Positions 8,265-18,188 of a DNA stretch of 64,000 bases are shown one piece after another. Under the pieces are notes generated by a model that searched no databases, was not told the DNA's origin, and worked only from the letters and a program-made list of their open reading frames with translations. The stretch is from an uncultured Armatimonadota bacterium (GTDB lineage Bacteria; Armatimonadota; Fimbriimonadia; Fimbriimonadales; Fimbriimonadaceae). The DNA is taken from assembly GCA_903927345.1 (NCBI GenBank), contig CAIYMO010000014.1, positions 78,040 through 142,039 on the forward strand. Direction: 5' to 3'. How positions within the stretch are numbered: position 1 is the first letter of the stretch; every line of letters begins with the position of its first letter. The translations under genes and the position numbers were made by a program.

Positions 8265-9557
8265 TTACTTGCCCTGAAGGTTATTCAGAAACTCCGCAAG
8301 AAGGTCAAGCCGGTTCTTGGACCCGTTCAGCGTGACCGGTCGGAATCGGACGCCAGTCGAGAACAGGTTGCCAAACTTAGCATCGTAGCTTCCTTCAACC
8401 GGAGTAAACGTATAGTTGCCGGCCGAAGAGGAAACCGTAAAGCTCGGCAAGTACCCGCGCAGCGCAGATGGGCTGGTCAAGAAGTCACCGACGGTAACTC
8501 CAGTAGAAACACCCCCGATCGTCACATTGGTCTGGGTCGTCAGATAACCGCTCAGCTCGTTGGAAACGTTGGAAAGGTCAGCCGCCGAGAGCTTGAGGGC
8601 TTCAGCAAACCAGCGTGGACTTCCGGTCGAAGCACCGCGGCTGGTAATGTCCGTCGCTGCCGCACCAAGGTCTGCGCTCGCCGCGAGCAGATTAGCCTTC
8701 GCATTCGCGATGTTTGCTGCTCCTTCCGATGCCAGTCCGAGGAACGGAGCTGGTGGCAAGAGCCGAGTCGAGACCACGGTCGCCCCGCTCGTGGCATCCG
8801 GCCCAAACTCAGCCGCAAGGGTCTTGCTGGAGTCGAAGCTCGAAGAACTGAACGTGATGTCATAGCCGAGAACAAAGTTGAGATAGGAGCAAATCAGCTT
8901 CGCATTTCCACGAAGAATCAGCAAATCAGCCTTGCCGATCTTCGTCCGTGCACCACCAGTCCCCTTCGGGTCAATCACGCTAAAGTTCGCCGCGCTAATT
9001 GCGTCGATGTTTGCATCCGAAAGCACGCTGACAATGCGATTCAAATCTGATCGGGTGGCTTCAAGAGCCGTCTTGACTTGGACCGGAGTTGGATCGTCAG
9101 GATATGCGCGTGAAGACTCGGCTGGGCTCGAAAGCGAATCGGTAAGAAGAGAAACCGGGCTGAAAGAAGCACTGTAGGTTTCCTCGCTTCGCCAAGGTGC
9201 CAACAGCGATACAATGTGTCGCACAGTCGGATTAGGGATGGTCTTTCCGCCGCGCGAAATCTCGGTGCCAAAAAGGGTTGCCAAGTCATTAGCGAGCTTT
9301 GCCGTCGAAGCGATTGCAAATCCTGCCGCACGGGTCGGAGTCGGCTCCTGGCTATACGCGGTATTGAGTTTGTAAACCGCATCGCTAAGCTGTTGAGTTG
9401 GATCAGCAGTGGATGGAAGCCCAAGCGCCGTATCCAATGCGGCCTGACCTTGGACAGAGTTCGTAGCCGGATCGGTAAGACCGGATAGGGTTGCCGAGCC
9501 TGCACAACCGCCTAACAATAGAGCGGCAAGGCCAATAATGGAGAGCGACTTGTTCAT
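8265..9557 (-). CDS. Large predicted lipoprotein of unknown function
   Basis: 430 residues beginning with a lipoprotein signal peptide: charged MNK, hydrophobic stretch, then LLGGC as lipobox with the modified Cys at 18. The mature part is rich in Ala, Ser, Thr and Leu with few Cys. It looks mostly helical, with heptad-like Ala/Leu spacing (for example the region TAKLANDLATLFG). Late in the protein are beta-like stretches such as GNYTFTPVEGSY. No catalytic motif or known domain is recognised. It is divergent from the phosphoesterase operon, with 164 bp between the starts, and ends at a shared terminator. It could be a periplasmic or surface structural protein; no function is assigned. Confidence 0.75.
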   Translation of the reverse strand: MNKSLSIIGLAALLLGGCAGSATLSGLTDPATNSVQGQAALDTALGLPSTADPTQQLSDAVYKLNTAYSQEPTPTRAAGFAIASTAKLANDLATLFGTEISRGGKTIPNPTVRHIVSLLAPWRSEETYSASFSPVSLLTDSLSSPAESSRAYPDDPTPVQVKTALEATRSDLNRIVSVLSDANIDAISAANFSVIDPKGTGGARTKIGKADLLILRGNAKLICSYLNFVLGYDITFSSSSFDSSKTLAAEFGPDATSGATVVSTRLLPPAPFLGLASEGAANIANAKANLLAASADLGAAATDITSRGASTGSPRWFAEALKLSAADLSNVSNELSGYLTTQTNVTIGGVSTGVTVGDFLTSPSALRGYLPSFTVSSSAGNYTFTPVEGSYDAKFGNLFSTGVRFRPVTLNGSKNRLDLLAEFLNNLQGK

Positions 9558-9721
9558 GTGATCCTATCCTCGCGAAGGGAGGTTTCCACATTTCATATCG
9601 GCATCCACGCTCTGTTTCCTCGTAAAACTACTGGGTAATTCCCACATTCCATTGGATTTCCAAATAAAATCCAAACAACTCCAAATAAACATCGATCAGT
9701 AAGGTTCGTTTATCCTTTGCA

Positions 9722-11251
9722 ATGAGTTCAAAGTCGACCTTTTTGGTAGCCGGATTGGCGGTAATCGCTCTCACTGCTTCACTTCCACTCATGGCGCAAC
9801 AGGGCCAAGGGAAAGGCGGTGGACAGAACAAGGGCCAAGGTGGAGGAGGTCAAGGTGGTCAAGGCGGTCGCAAAAAAGGTCAAGGCGGTGACAAGCAAGG
9901 CCAAGGCAGGGTCTATCCTCCAGCCAAATCCGCCTGGTCTATCGCCAGCATCATCCTCGGCAATGGCGAAGACAAGCAGATTTCGATGGCAATCCATCCC
10001 GGCGTCGACTTCGATGGCTACATCGAATACGGACCAGAAGGGAAGTCCCCAAGCGGCAAAACCCCAACTCAGTCATTCAAAAAAGGCGTTCCAATTCAGC
10101 TGACACTCACTGGGCTGAAACCGAATACGGCATATTCCTATTCGCTAAACTACACCGAAGCTGGCGAGTCCAAGACCGGTCCCAAGTATCGATTCCAAAC
10201 CGCTCGCCCGGCAGGATCGACGTACACAATGTTCGTCCAAGGCGATTCCCACCCAGAACGAATGGGCAAAATGAACGACCCAGGGCTGTACGAAAAGACC
10301 TACCAAACCGCCGCAGCCTACAACCCCGACTTCTTCATCATGCTCGGCGACGATTTCAGCGTCGACACACTACAAAATCGGACGGCCCAGGCGGTTGAGT
10401 ACTGCTACACAAAGCAAGTCCCGTACATGGGCTTGATCGGAAAGCAAGCGCCCGTCTATCTCGTCAATGGCAACCACGAGCAAGCCGCAAAAGCAAACCT
10501 CGACGGAACCCCCAACAGCCTCGGCGTCCTCGCCCAAAACGCCCGAAACCGTAACTTTGTCAACCCTGCTCCCGATAGCTTCTTCACCGGCAACCCCGAG
10601 CCAGTTGAGCACATCGGCCTCCTGCGAAACTACTTCGCGTGGACATGGGGTGACGCCCTCTACGTCACGATCGACCCATACTGGCACTCAGACGAAGCCG
10701 TCGACAACCGAGCCGATGGTGGTTCCAAGCGAAAAGACATGTGGGGGATCACACTCGGAGACACCCAATACAAGTGGCTCAAAAAGACTCTCGAAACCAG
10801 TAAAGCAAAGTACAAGTTCGTATTCGCCCATCACGTCATGGGAACCGGCCGAGGAGCCGTCGAACGGGCAACATCATTCGAGTGGGGAGATACAAGAAGC
10901 CTCGCCAACAAGCGCCCAGGCTGGGAGTTGCCAATTCACCAACTGTTTGTCAAAACTGGTGTAAGCATCTTCTTCCAAGGCCACGACCACATCTTCTGTA
11001 AACAAGAGCTCGACGGCGTGATCTACCAATCGTGCCCCTGCCCCTCAGACACAACCGAAAAGCTCATCAACGGCGACGCCTACACCGTTGGGGATAAGAT
11101 CGTCGGATCGGGCCTCGTCAAAGTCACGGTGGGACCCGACAAGGCTCGCATTGAGTTCTTGCGCTCATGGCTGCCTTCGGCCGAAACGGAGGGACGCAAA
11201 CATGGCGAAGTCGCCTACAGCTACGAAGTCAAACCAAAGGTGAACAAATGA
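9722..11251 (+). CDS. Exported metallophosphoesterase with Gly/Gln-rich N-terminal linker
   Basis: Calcineurin-like metallophosphoesterase of the purple-acid-phosphatase/PhoD-like type, 509 residues. A signal peptide (cleavage near residue 25, after LPLMAQ) is followed by about 35 residues of Gly/Gln/Lys repeats. Next comes a fibronectin-III-like beta domain (about 70-160), then the catalytic domain with QGDSHPE, LGDDFS, NGNHEQ, AHHVMG and QGHDH, which supply the two-metal ligands. Substrate not known; extracellular phosphomonoesters or diesters are plausible. First gene of a three-gene operon, whose next gene starts in its stop codon (ATGA). A close paralogue is the third gene (shared QYxWLKKxLxTSKAKYKFVF). 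A TATCCT box lies 5 nt before the start. Confidence 0.88.
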   Translation: MSSKSTFLVAGLAVIALTASLPLMAQQGQGKGGGQNKGQGGGGQGGQGGRKKGQGGDKQGQGRVYPPAKSAWSIASIILGNGEDKQISMAIHPGVDFDGYIEYGPEGKSPSGKTPTQSFKKGVPIQLTLTGLKPNTAYSYSLNYTEAGESKTGPKYRFQTARPAGSTYTMFVQGDSHPERMGKMNDPGLYEKTYQTAAAYNPDFFIMLGDDFSVDTLQNRTAQAVEYCYTKQVPYMGLIGKQAPVYLVNGNHEQAAKANLDGTPNSLGVLAQNARNRNFVNPAPDSFFTGNPEPVEHIGLLRNYFAWTWGDALYVTIDPYWHSDEAVDNRADGGSKRKDMWGITLGDTQYKWLKKTLETSKAKYKFVFAHHVMGTGRGAVERATSFEWGDTRSLANKRPGWELPIHQLFVKTGVSIFFQGHDHIFCKQELDGVIYQSCPCPSDTTEKLINGDAYTVGDKIVGSGLVKVTVGPDKARIEFLRSWLPSAETEGRKHGEVAYSYEVKPKVNK

Positions 11252-12557
11252 AAACTCTCCCCCTGATCGGAATCTCCGCGCTAGCCGTCGTTGGAGCCGC
11301 CTGCATCTCCCAGAGCGAGGCATCCAAGAAAGCAGCTGAGATCACCAAGAGCTTCGCCCCATTTGCGCCCGGAGTGAAGACTCACTCCGACGACACCAAG
11401 TTCTACATTGAGTCAGACGGAATGCCCGACCACGACCTCATGGCCGGAATCGTCGCCTGGCAACAACAAGTCGCCCTACCGCAGAAGTACACAGGGTCTA
11501 ACGCCTGGAGCTTCCCCCTCTTCCCAAAACCTGCCGCCAACCCTCTCTCTGCAAAGACGGGATTCTTCCGAGGAGCAATTGCCATTGCCGCAAACGGTGT
11601 TCCCATCTTTAACCCCATCAAGAACGACGGTCGCACCGACACCCTGATCGCCGGTGAACTCGACAACTTCGGTGGACACAGTGGTCGGGGAGATGACTAC
11701 CACTATCACATCGCCCCTCTACACCTTCAATCAAAGCTCGGAAAGGACTTACCCGTCGCCTACGCTTTGGATGGTTATGCGATCTACGGATACAACTGCA
11801 CAAAGGGCGTGACCCCAACCGATCTCGATCAGTTTAACGGTCACACAACGAAAGACCGTGGCTACCACTACCATGCCACTAAAACCTATCCGTACCTAAA
11901 CGGCGGATTTCACGGTGAGGTCGTCGAAGCCGGTGGGCAGGTCGATCCTCAACCGTTCGCCCAACCCGTCCGACCCGCACTTCCCCCTCTCCGAGGCGCG
12001 AAGGTCACAACTTACAAGAAGCTTGGTGAAAAGAGCTGGTCCATCGGCTACGAGCTGAATGGACAAACTCACTACGTAAACTATGCAATCCAGACGGATG
12101 GCAACTACCGCTTCGAATTCGTCTCTCCTGACGGAAGCAAAGTCGTGGAAACCTACCGGCCAGGACAGCGTCGACCTGGCGGCGGTCCAGGGGGACCCGG
12201 TGGAGGTCCTGGTGGACCAGGTGGCCCCGGCGGTCAGGGTCGAGGTGGGCAAGGTGGCGGACGCCGAGGTGGCGGCGGTGGCGGAGACGAGCGAGGCTTC
12301 TTCTCTGACCATTCGGCAATGCTCGATCTCAACGCGGATCACGACATCACGCTCCAAGAAGTTGATCAAAAGGTCCGGTCCATGTTTGCCACCAACGGCA
12401 ACCTCACTGGAGGATTCAAATCCTTCGCCGGCGCTCACACTTCAGATTTCGATTTCAACGGAAACGGAGCAATCGACCGAGATGAGGCCCTGGATGGCTT
12501 CACCGCGGCTCTGCACCGAGCAGATACGAACCACGACCATTGCCTTTCGGAGTTTGA

Positions 12558-12570
<13 letters not shown>
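11248..12570 (+). CDS. Exported YHYH-domain protein with EF-hands
   Basis: 440 residues. Signal peptide MKTLPLIGISALAVVGAAC, with Cys in a weak lipobox context (GAAC). A YHYH domain follows (about 40-230) with the defining DDYHYHIAP and a second GYHYHATKTYPY. Next are a short beta region, a Gly/Pro/Arg-rich linker of about 45 residues coded at about 12174-12290, and three EF-hand-like calcium loops (DLNADHDITLQE, DFNGNGAIDRDE, DTNHDHCLSEFE). YHYH domains are His-rich and of unknown function. The chosen ATG overlaps the upstream stop by 4 bp and places the signal peptide first. It lies between two paralogous phosphoesterases, so it probably works with them at the cell surface. Confidence 0.85.
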
Positions 12571-13998
<1,428 letters not shown>

Positions 13999-14015
<17 letters not shown>

Positions 14016-14667
14016 CCCACTTCCATTCAACGGGTGTCTCGAGTTTTGCATCGCAGAACTCGAGATGCAGAACCCGTCGTCTGCTGAGCGAAGTTGATCG
14101 ATCTGATCCATGAAGAACTAATGAGCGAAACACCAAGATGCTCCCAATTCCACCCGTGCACGCCACCGGTTGGGAAGTCGAAACCACCTCGGTGATCTCA
14201 TCCTGATTGAGCACTCCCGAGGCGTCAGATCCTTCGATGACCCTGACCGGCCCCGCTTCCAAAGGGCAGGCGTCCAACTGGATCCGAAGAGCGATTTGGC
14301 GCTCCAGAACCTCAGCTGGCGGACAACAGTGCACGACACCATCCTTCTCGCTGAACTGGGCATAACCAGGAGCGTTGACTGATCGCTTCACCGCGATTTT
14401 CGTGTCCTGATGAAATGGCAGATTCCAGTTGCTCTCCTGCGTCTTGTCAAACAAGATCCCCCGAACACAAACCGCGTCTGCAGACAGAAACTTCTCGACG
14501 AGGGACCGAACCGGCGCAGAATGGATGACTGGAACGACCTCCGGTGAATCCAGCAGGTTTCGCTTTCCTCCTCGAATCGGCTGTTCACCTCCGAGACATC
14601 GAATGAACCCCTCAACTTCGGACCCGGTGAACTGGTCTTCATAGATCCCAAAGCTGCGCCGCTCCAT
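13999..14667 (-). CDS. Phytanoyl-CoA dioxygenase (PhyH)-type Fe(II)/2-oxoglutarate oxygenase
   Basis: 222 residues from the ATG at 14667, chosen because a CATAAT box lies 7 nt upstream; an in-frame start at 14688 would lie in that box. The iron triad is visible as H86-x-D88 in the motif PFHQD and the distal His186 in VLHGSD, followed by the 2-oxoglutarate-binding Arg run SRRRVLHLEF. Such enzymes hydroxylate small molecules; the substrate is unknown. PhyH relatives include the 2-aminoethylphosphonate hydroxylase PhnY*. That is suggestive because phosphonate-type genes follow, but this subfamily is widespread and I cannot assign it. The 3' end overlaps the phosphoesterase gene by 17 bp. Confidence 0.82.
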
Positions 14668-14674
14668 TAACAAG

Positions 14675-14702
14675 ATTATGCTCACCAATCGTCGGGTAAC
14701 GT
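14675..14702. promoter_or_regulatory. Divergent -10 elements (dioxygenase / small lipoprotein)
   Basis: Minus strand: CATAAT at 14675-14680, 7 nt before the ATG at 14667. Plus strand: TAACGT at 14697-14702, 6 nt before the ATG at 14709. Neither gene has a Shine-Dalgarno, consistent with leaderless mRNAs. Confidence 0.4.
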
Positions 14703-14708
14703 ACCGAC

Positions 14709-15029
14709 ATGAAGAACCTCCTGTTGATCTCCGCTCTCACTCTGATCTTTGTCGGATGCGCTCCCAAAGAGCCTGCGACCACTGAGCCAGCCACGACCCC
14801 TGCCGCTGACGCAAACGCCCCCGCCCCTACCGCTCAAGCGAGCGGCACTGCGGTCGCACCCATGGCGTCCGGAGCTGCCGGAGGGATGACACCAATGTCA
14901 GGAACGGACTCCGTCCAAGGAGCCGGCGGTGGAAGCACCAGCATGGCGGCGAAAGGTTGGGCCAAAGACAAGATCAACCAGACGTCAAGTAGTAGCGCCG
15001 GACAGATGCCGACCGACGAAGGCAATTAA
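14709..15029 (+). CDS. Small predicted lipoprotein
   Basis: 106 residues. A clear lipoprotein signal peptide has lipobox FVGC (Cys17), followed by an Ala/Pro/Thr-rich disordered stretch (repeats of EPATT/TPAA) and a Gly/Met/Ser-rich tail. No domain. Probably anchored in the inner or outer membrane; function unknown. It lies 35 bp upstream of the transporter gene, but each gene has its own -10-like box, so co-transcription is uncertain. Confidence 0.75.
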   Translation: MKNLLLISALTLIFVGCAPKEPATTEPATTPAADANAPAPTAQASGTAVAPMASGAAGGMTPMSGTDSVQGAGGGSTSMAAKGWAKDKINQTSSSSAGQMPTDEGN

Positions 15030-15063
15030 CCAAACCTTAGCATTCGTCGATTAACCTTCGGCG

Positions 15064-16302
15064 ATGACGAAAGAAGCGCGATGGCAGATGATCACAGCCA
15101 CGTTGCTCATCATCGGTTATTCCGGCTACTATGCATGCCGGAGCAACCTGAGCGTATGCCGACCGCAAATCCTCGAGGAGTTCGCTTCCCAAGGGATCGA
15201 CAAAGCGGCAATCGGCACCATCACCTTCTGGGGAACCCTTGCCTACGCTTGCGGAAAGCTCATCTGGGGCCCAATCACCGATGCCGTCGGCGGACGCTCG
15301 ATGTTCCTGAGCGGGATGATCGGCGCGATCCTCTTCACCTTGATGTTTGCGTTCGGCCCGGCGCCCGGAATTTTCTTGGTCGCGTGGGTTGGTAACCGTC
15401 TTGTTCAAAGCATGGGCTGGGGCGGCATGGTCAATGTCGCCAGCAAGTGGTATCTCCCCAAGCAGTACGGAACCATCATGGGCTTTATCAGCCTCAGTTA
15501 TCTGTTCGGCGACTGGGCATCCCGTCTCATCCTCGGCAAACTCATCGAAGCCGGTTGGGGCTGGCGTCACGTCTACGTCGCCGGAGCCGGCTTCTTGGCG
15601 ATCATCTTTGTCTGTTGCCTTGCACTCCTCAAACAGCGTCCCAGCAAAGTCAATCTGCCCGAAGTCGCGGGAAGCGACGTGGAGCAAGAACCGCTCAAGT
15701 CCGCGCTCAAAACCCTCACAAGTTCCCCCGCATTCTGGGTCACCTGCATCCTCAGTTTTGTGTTCACCTTCGTTCGAGAAACGTTCAATGACTGGACGCC
15801 AACCTTCCTCGTCGAAGTAGCAAAGCTCGCCAAGGACCGAGCCGCGATTGTCAGCTCGAGCTTCCCTCTATTCGGCGGATTCTCCGTCCTACTCGTTGGC
15901 TACCTAGCCGACCGCGTCCCCAAAGGTGGCAAGAGCCTCTTAATTGGCTTCGGTCTGGTCGTCGCGATCCCGATGTTCTTCCTGCTTGGTTCCGTCTCCG
16001 CATCATCCGGAGAAACCTATCTCATCGCCCTACTTGGAGCAACCGCAGTCCTCATCCTCGGTCCGTACTCGCTCTTCGCGGGAGCAATGGCGTTGCACTA
16101 CGGCAACCAAAGAACGGCCGCTGCCGCCGCCGGATTGATCGACGGAATCGGCTACTTCGGCGGAATGATCAGCGCAAAACTGATCGGGGACGTCGCAACA
16201 AAAAGCGGATGGCAACCCGCGTGGCAGATTCTCGGCTGGATTGCCGCCCTCGGAGTCTGCGTGGCTATTCCAGCGTGGTGGCTTGAGAGGCAATCTCGCT
16301 GA
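15064..16302 (+). CDS. MFS transporter, organophosphate:phosphate antiporter-like
   Basis: 412 residues, twelve predicted membrane helices in two halves with a central loop near 195-215. The N-terminal GYSGYYACRSNLSVCRPQIL and the following G-K-L-I-W-G-P-I-T-D-A motif resemble the GlpT/UhpT (OPA) group, which exchanges organophosphates such as glycerol-3-phosphate for phosphate. The substrate cannot be read directly. Next to a phosphonatase-like hydrolase and an amine oxidase, an organophosphonate or phosphorylated compound is a reasonable inference. The 3' end overlaps the convergent hydrolase gene by 38 bp. TAACCT lies 6 nt before the start. Confidence 0.87.
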   Translation: MTKEARWQMITATLLIIGYSGYYACRSNLSVCRPQILEEFASQGIDKAAIGTITFWGTLAYACGKLIWGPITDAVGGRSMFLSGMIGAILFTLMFAFGPAPGIFLVAWVGNRLVQSMGWGGMVNVASKWYLPKQYGTIMGFISLSYLFGDWASRLILGKLIEAGWGWRHVYVAGAGFLAIIFVCCLALLKQRPSKVNLPEVAGSDVEQEPLKSALKTLTSSPAFWVTCILSFVFTFVRETFNDWTPTFLVEVAKLAKDRAAIVSSSFPLFGGFSVLLVGYLADRVPKGGKSLLIGFGLVVAIPMFFLLGSVSASSGETYLIALLGATAVLILGPYSLFAGAMALHYGNQRTAAAAAGLIDGIGYFGGMISAKLIGDVATKSGWQPAWQILGWIAALGVCVAIPAWWLERQSR

Positions 16303-16963
16303 AATCGAGATCAAGCAGCTCCGCGACCGATCCAAGAATCAAGTCCGGGTTCTCGACCTCAAGCGACTCTTCAGAATCGGTTCCGCTCAGCACACCGATA
16401 ACAAGTCCACAACCTGCTGCTCGCCCTTCCTTCATATCGCTAACGGTATCCCCAAGCTTCATCACCCGCTCGGGTGAAACGACACCAAACTGAGCCATCA
16501 GCGCCTGGATCATATCCGGCGCAGGTCGTCCCACCGCAACTTCGTCAACGGTCATCGATCCGTCCAAAACACTCGAATCCCAGCCGAGCCGCTTGAGAAT
16601 AATGTCAGTAATCTCCCGATCAAATCCCGTGTCAAGAGCAACCTTCACACCGTTCTCGCGGAGCATTGAAAAGACCTTGGTCGCCCCCTCAATCGGCTGA
16701 ACTCTCTCATCCTCCTGATAGAACTTGACCATTTCTGCGCGGAAGTCATCGTGAATTGCCTGGACCTTTTCAGAGTTAGGATCGAGTTCAAGAACCAGGC
16801 CAATCGCAACAGGCTTAGCAAGCCCCATCACGGTGTCAATCTGGCTGATCTCCACATCATGTCCGCCGTTCGCCAGCGCCTTCTGGAACGCAAGCGCAAC
16901 AAACTTTTCATCGCGTACGGTCGTTCCGGCAATGTCAAAAACGGCGAGATCAAACGGGATCAT
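16265..16963 (-). CDS. Phosphonatase-like HAD hydrolase (PhnX-like)
   Basis: 232 residues, haloacid-dehalogenase fold. It has the hallmarks of phosphonoacetaldehyde hydrolase rather than of ordinary HAD phosphatases. Motif I is D10-I-A-G-T (DxAGT), the cap domain has MGLAK with K50 at the place of the Schiff-base lysine, and motif III uses Arg146 (GRPAPD) instead of Lys; the motif IV region is KLGDTVSDM. These traits define the PhnX-like family TIGR03351, proposed to cleave the C-P bond of phosphonoacetaldehyde or a hydroxylated relative. Members typically lie beside FAD amine oxidases rather than PhnW, exactly as here: the oxidase is divergent across a 36-bp gap. Actual substrate unproven. 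Confidence 0.85.
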   Translation of the reverse strand: MIPFDLAVFDIAGTTVRDEKFVALAFQKALANGGHDVEISQIDTVMGLAKPVAIGLVLELDPNSEKVQAIHDDFRAEMVKFYQEDERVQPIEGATKVFSMLRENGVKVALDTGFDREITDIILKRLGWDSSVLDGSMTVDEVAVGRPAPDMIQALMAQFGVVSPERVMKLGDTVSDMKEGRAAGCGLVIGVLSGTDSEESLEVENPDLILGSVAELLDLDFSEIASQATTLE

Positions 16964-16969
16964 TGCAAC

Positions 16970-16993
16970 AATTTAACACCAGCAGGTTAAGAT
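16970..16993. promoter_or_regulatory. Overlapping divergent promoters of the hydrolase and oxidase genes
   Basis: The 36-bp gap between the two start codons holds TAAATT (minus, 16970-16975, 6 nt before the ATG at 16963) and TAAGAT (plus, 16988-16993, 6 nt before the ATG at 17000). The two -10 boxes are so close that the promoters must compete or be co-regulated. Confidence 0.5.
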
Positions 16994-16999
16994 TTGGCT

Positions 17000-18121
17000 A
17001 TGAAGCGATACGACGTGGCGATAGTTGGTGCCGGAGTAATCGGTCTCGCCCATGCGTATGCCGCTGCAAAACGCGGCCTGAAAGTCGTCGTTTTCGATCG
17101 ATCGCCAATGGCCGAAGGAGCCTCTGTCCGCAATTTTGGAATGATCTGGACCGTGGGCCAGTGGGGAACTCCCCTCGCAGACGTAGCGACGAACAGCAGC
17201 CGCATCTGGCGTGATATCCTCGCTGATTCCGGAATCTGGCACGATCCCTGTGGCTGTCTGACCCTCACCTATAACCAGGACGAATTCCAAGTCGCCAACG
17301 AGTTTGTCGCCATGGCAAACGACCCAACGATCCGCCTGATCGACCCTTCCGAAATCGCCAAGCTGTCCCCATCGGTACGCCAAGAAGGGCTGTTGGGAGG
17401 CATCTTCAGTGAGCGTGAAGTTCACGTTGATCCCCGTGATGTGATCGCGAAACTCCCAGGCTATCTCGAATCGAAATACGGTGTGGAATTCAATTGGCGC
17501 CACTGCGTAACTCGCATCAAAACGGGTGCCGTACATGTAGGTCAGCACGGCTGGGAGGCTGATCAAGTCATCGTCTGCACTGGTCACGACTATGAAACTC
17601 TCTTCCCCGAACATTTTCATGAAAGCGGGCTCAGCCGGAGCAAGCTCCAAATGCTTCGAGCCATGCCCAAAGGTGATTGGCGCATCGGCCCCATGCTGTG
17701 CGCGGGTCTGACCCTCCTCCATTACAAAAACTTCGCAAACTGCCCAACTCTGAATCAGGTCAAAGCCCGTTTTGAAGCCGAACTACCCGAGCACATCAAA
17801 TGGGGAGTCCATCTCCTGGTCTCTCAACATGGAACCGGCGAGCTTGTCATCGGAGACAGCCACGAGTACGGCTTGGCAATCTCCCCCTTTAACCATGAGC
17901 ATGTTGACCAACTGATTCTCGATTATCTAAACCTGTTCTTGCCCACATCGCAAATTGAAGTCATGCTCCGCTGGCACGGAGTCTATTCGACAAACGATGC
18001 CGGCCAAGTCTACGAAGCCGTGCCACTCCCGAACGTCCATATCGTAACGGGTGTCGGCGGCGCAGGAATGACGATGAGCATGGGCTTAGGCGAAAGAACA
18101 ATCAGCCAATTGATGATTTAG
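17000..18121 (+). CDS. FAD-dependent amine oxidase (HpnW/TIGR03364-like)
   Basis: 373 residues of the DAO/GlyOx-type FAD oxidoreductases (PF01266). The dinucleotide-binding fingerprint VAIVGAGVIGLAHAYAAA is at the N-terminus, VFDRSP ends the second strand, and GVGGAGMTMSMGLGE forms the C-terminal FAD-contact region. Together with the adjacent PhnX-like hydrolase this fits the family proposed to deaminate an aminophosphonate oxidatively and supply the aldehyde to the hydrolase. The ATG at 17000 is preferred over a TTG at 16994 because TAAGAT lies 6 nt upstream and the family starts directly before the first beta-strand. No signal peptide. The exact substrate (2-aminoethylphosphonate, N-methyl or 1-hydroxy derivative) cannot be told. 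Confidence 0.84.
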   Translation: MKRYDVAIVGAGVIGLAHAYAAAKRGLKVVVFDRSPMAEGASVRNFGMIWTVGQWGTPLADVATNSSRIWRDILADSGIWHDPCGCLTLTYNQDEFQVANEFVAMANDPTIRLIDPSEIAKLSPSVRQEGLLGGIFSEREVHVDPRDVIAKLPGYLESKYGVEFNWRHCVTRIKTGAVHVGQHGWEADQVIVCTGHDYETLFPEHFHESGLSRSKLQMLRAMPKGDWRIGPMLCAGLTLLHYKNFANCPTLNQVKARFEAELPEHIKWGVHLLVSQHGTGELVIGDSHEYGLAISPFNHEHVDQLILDYLNLFLPTSQIEVMLRWHGVYSTNDAGQVYEAVPLPNVHIVTGVGGAGMTMSMGLGERTISQLMI

Positions 18122-18176
18122 CAAAATATTCTTAGGCGGCTAGGTTCAACCAACAAGGTCAGATTGGCAAAGGTCG

Positions 18177-18182
18177 TACAAT
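18177..18182 (+). promoter_or_regulatory. -10-like element of the trans-sulfuration gene
   Basis: TACAAT, 6 nt before the ATG at 18189, with no Shine-Dalgarno. It suggests a start separate from the upstream oxidase gene. Confidence 0.5.
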
Positions 18183-18188
18183 AAGCGG

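Noticed and set aside
8010..9050. 346-codon plus-strand frame running from the ThuA gene into the lipoprotein gene
   Set aside because: Crosses a perfect terminator and two supported genes; composition is not protein-like.
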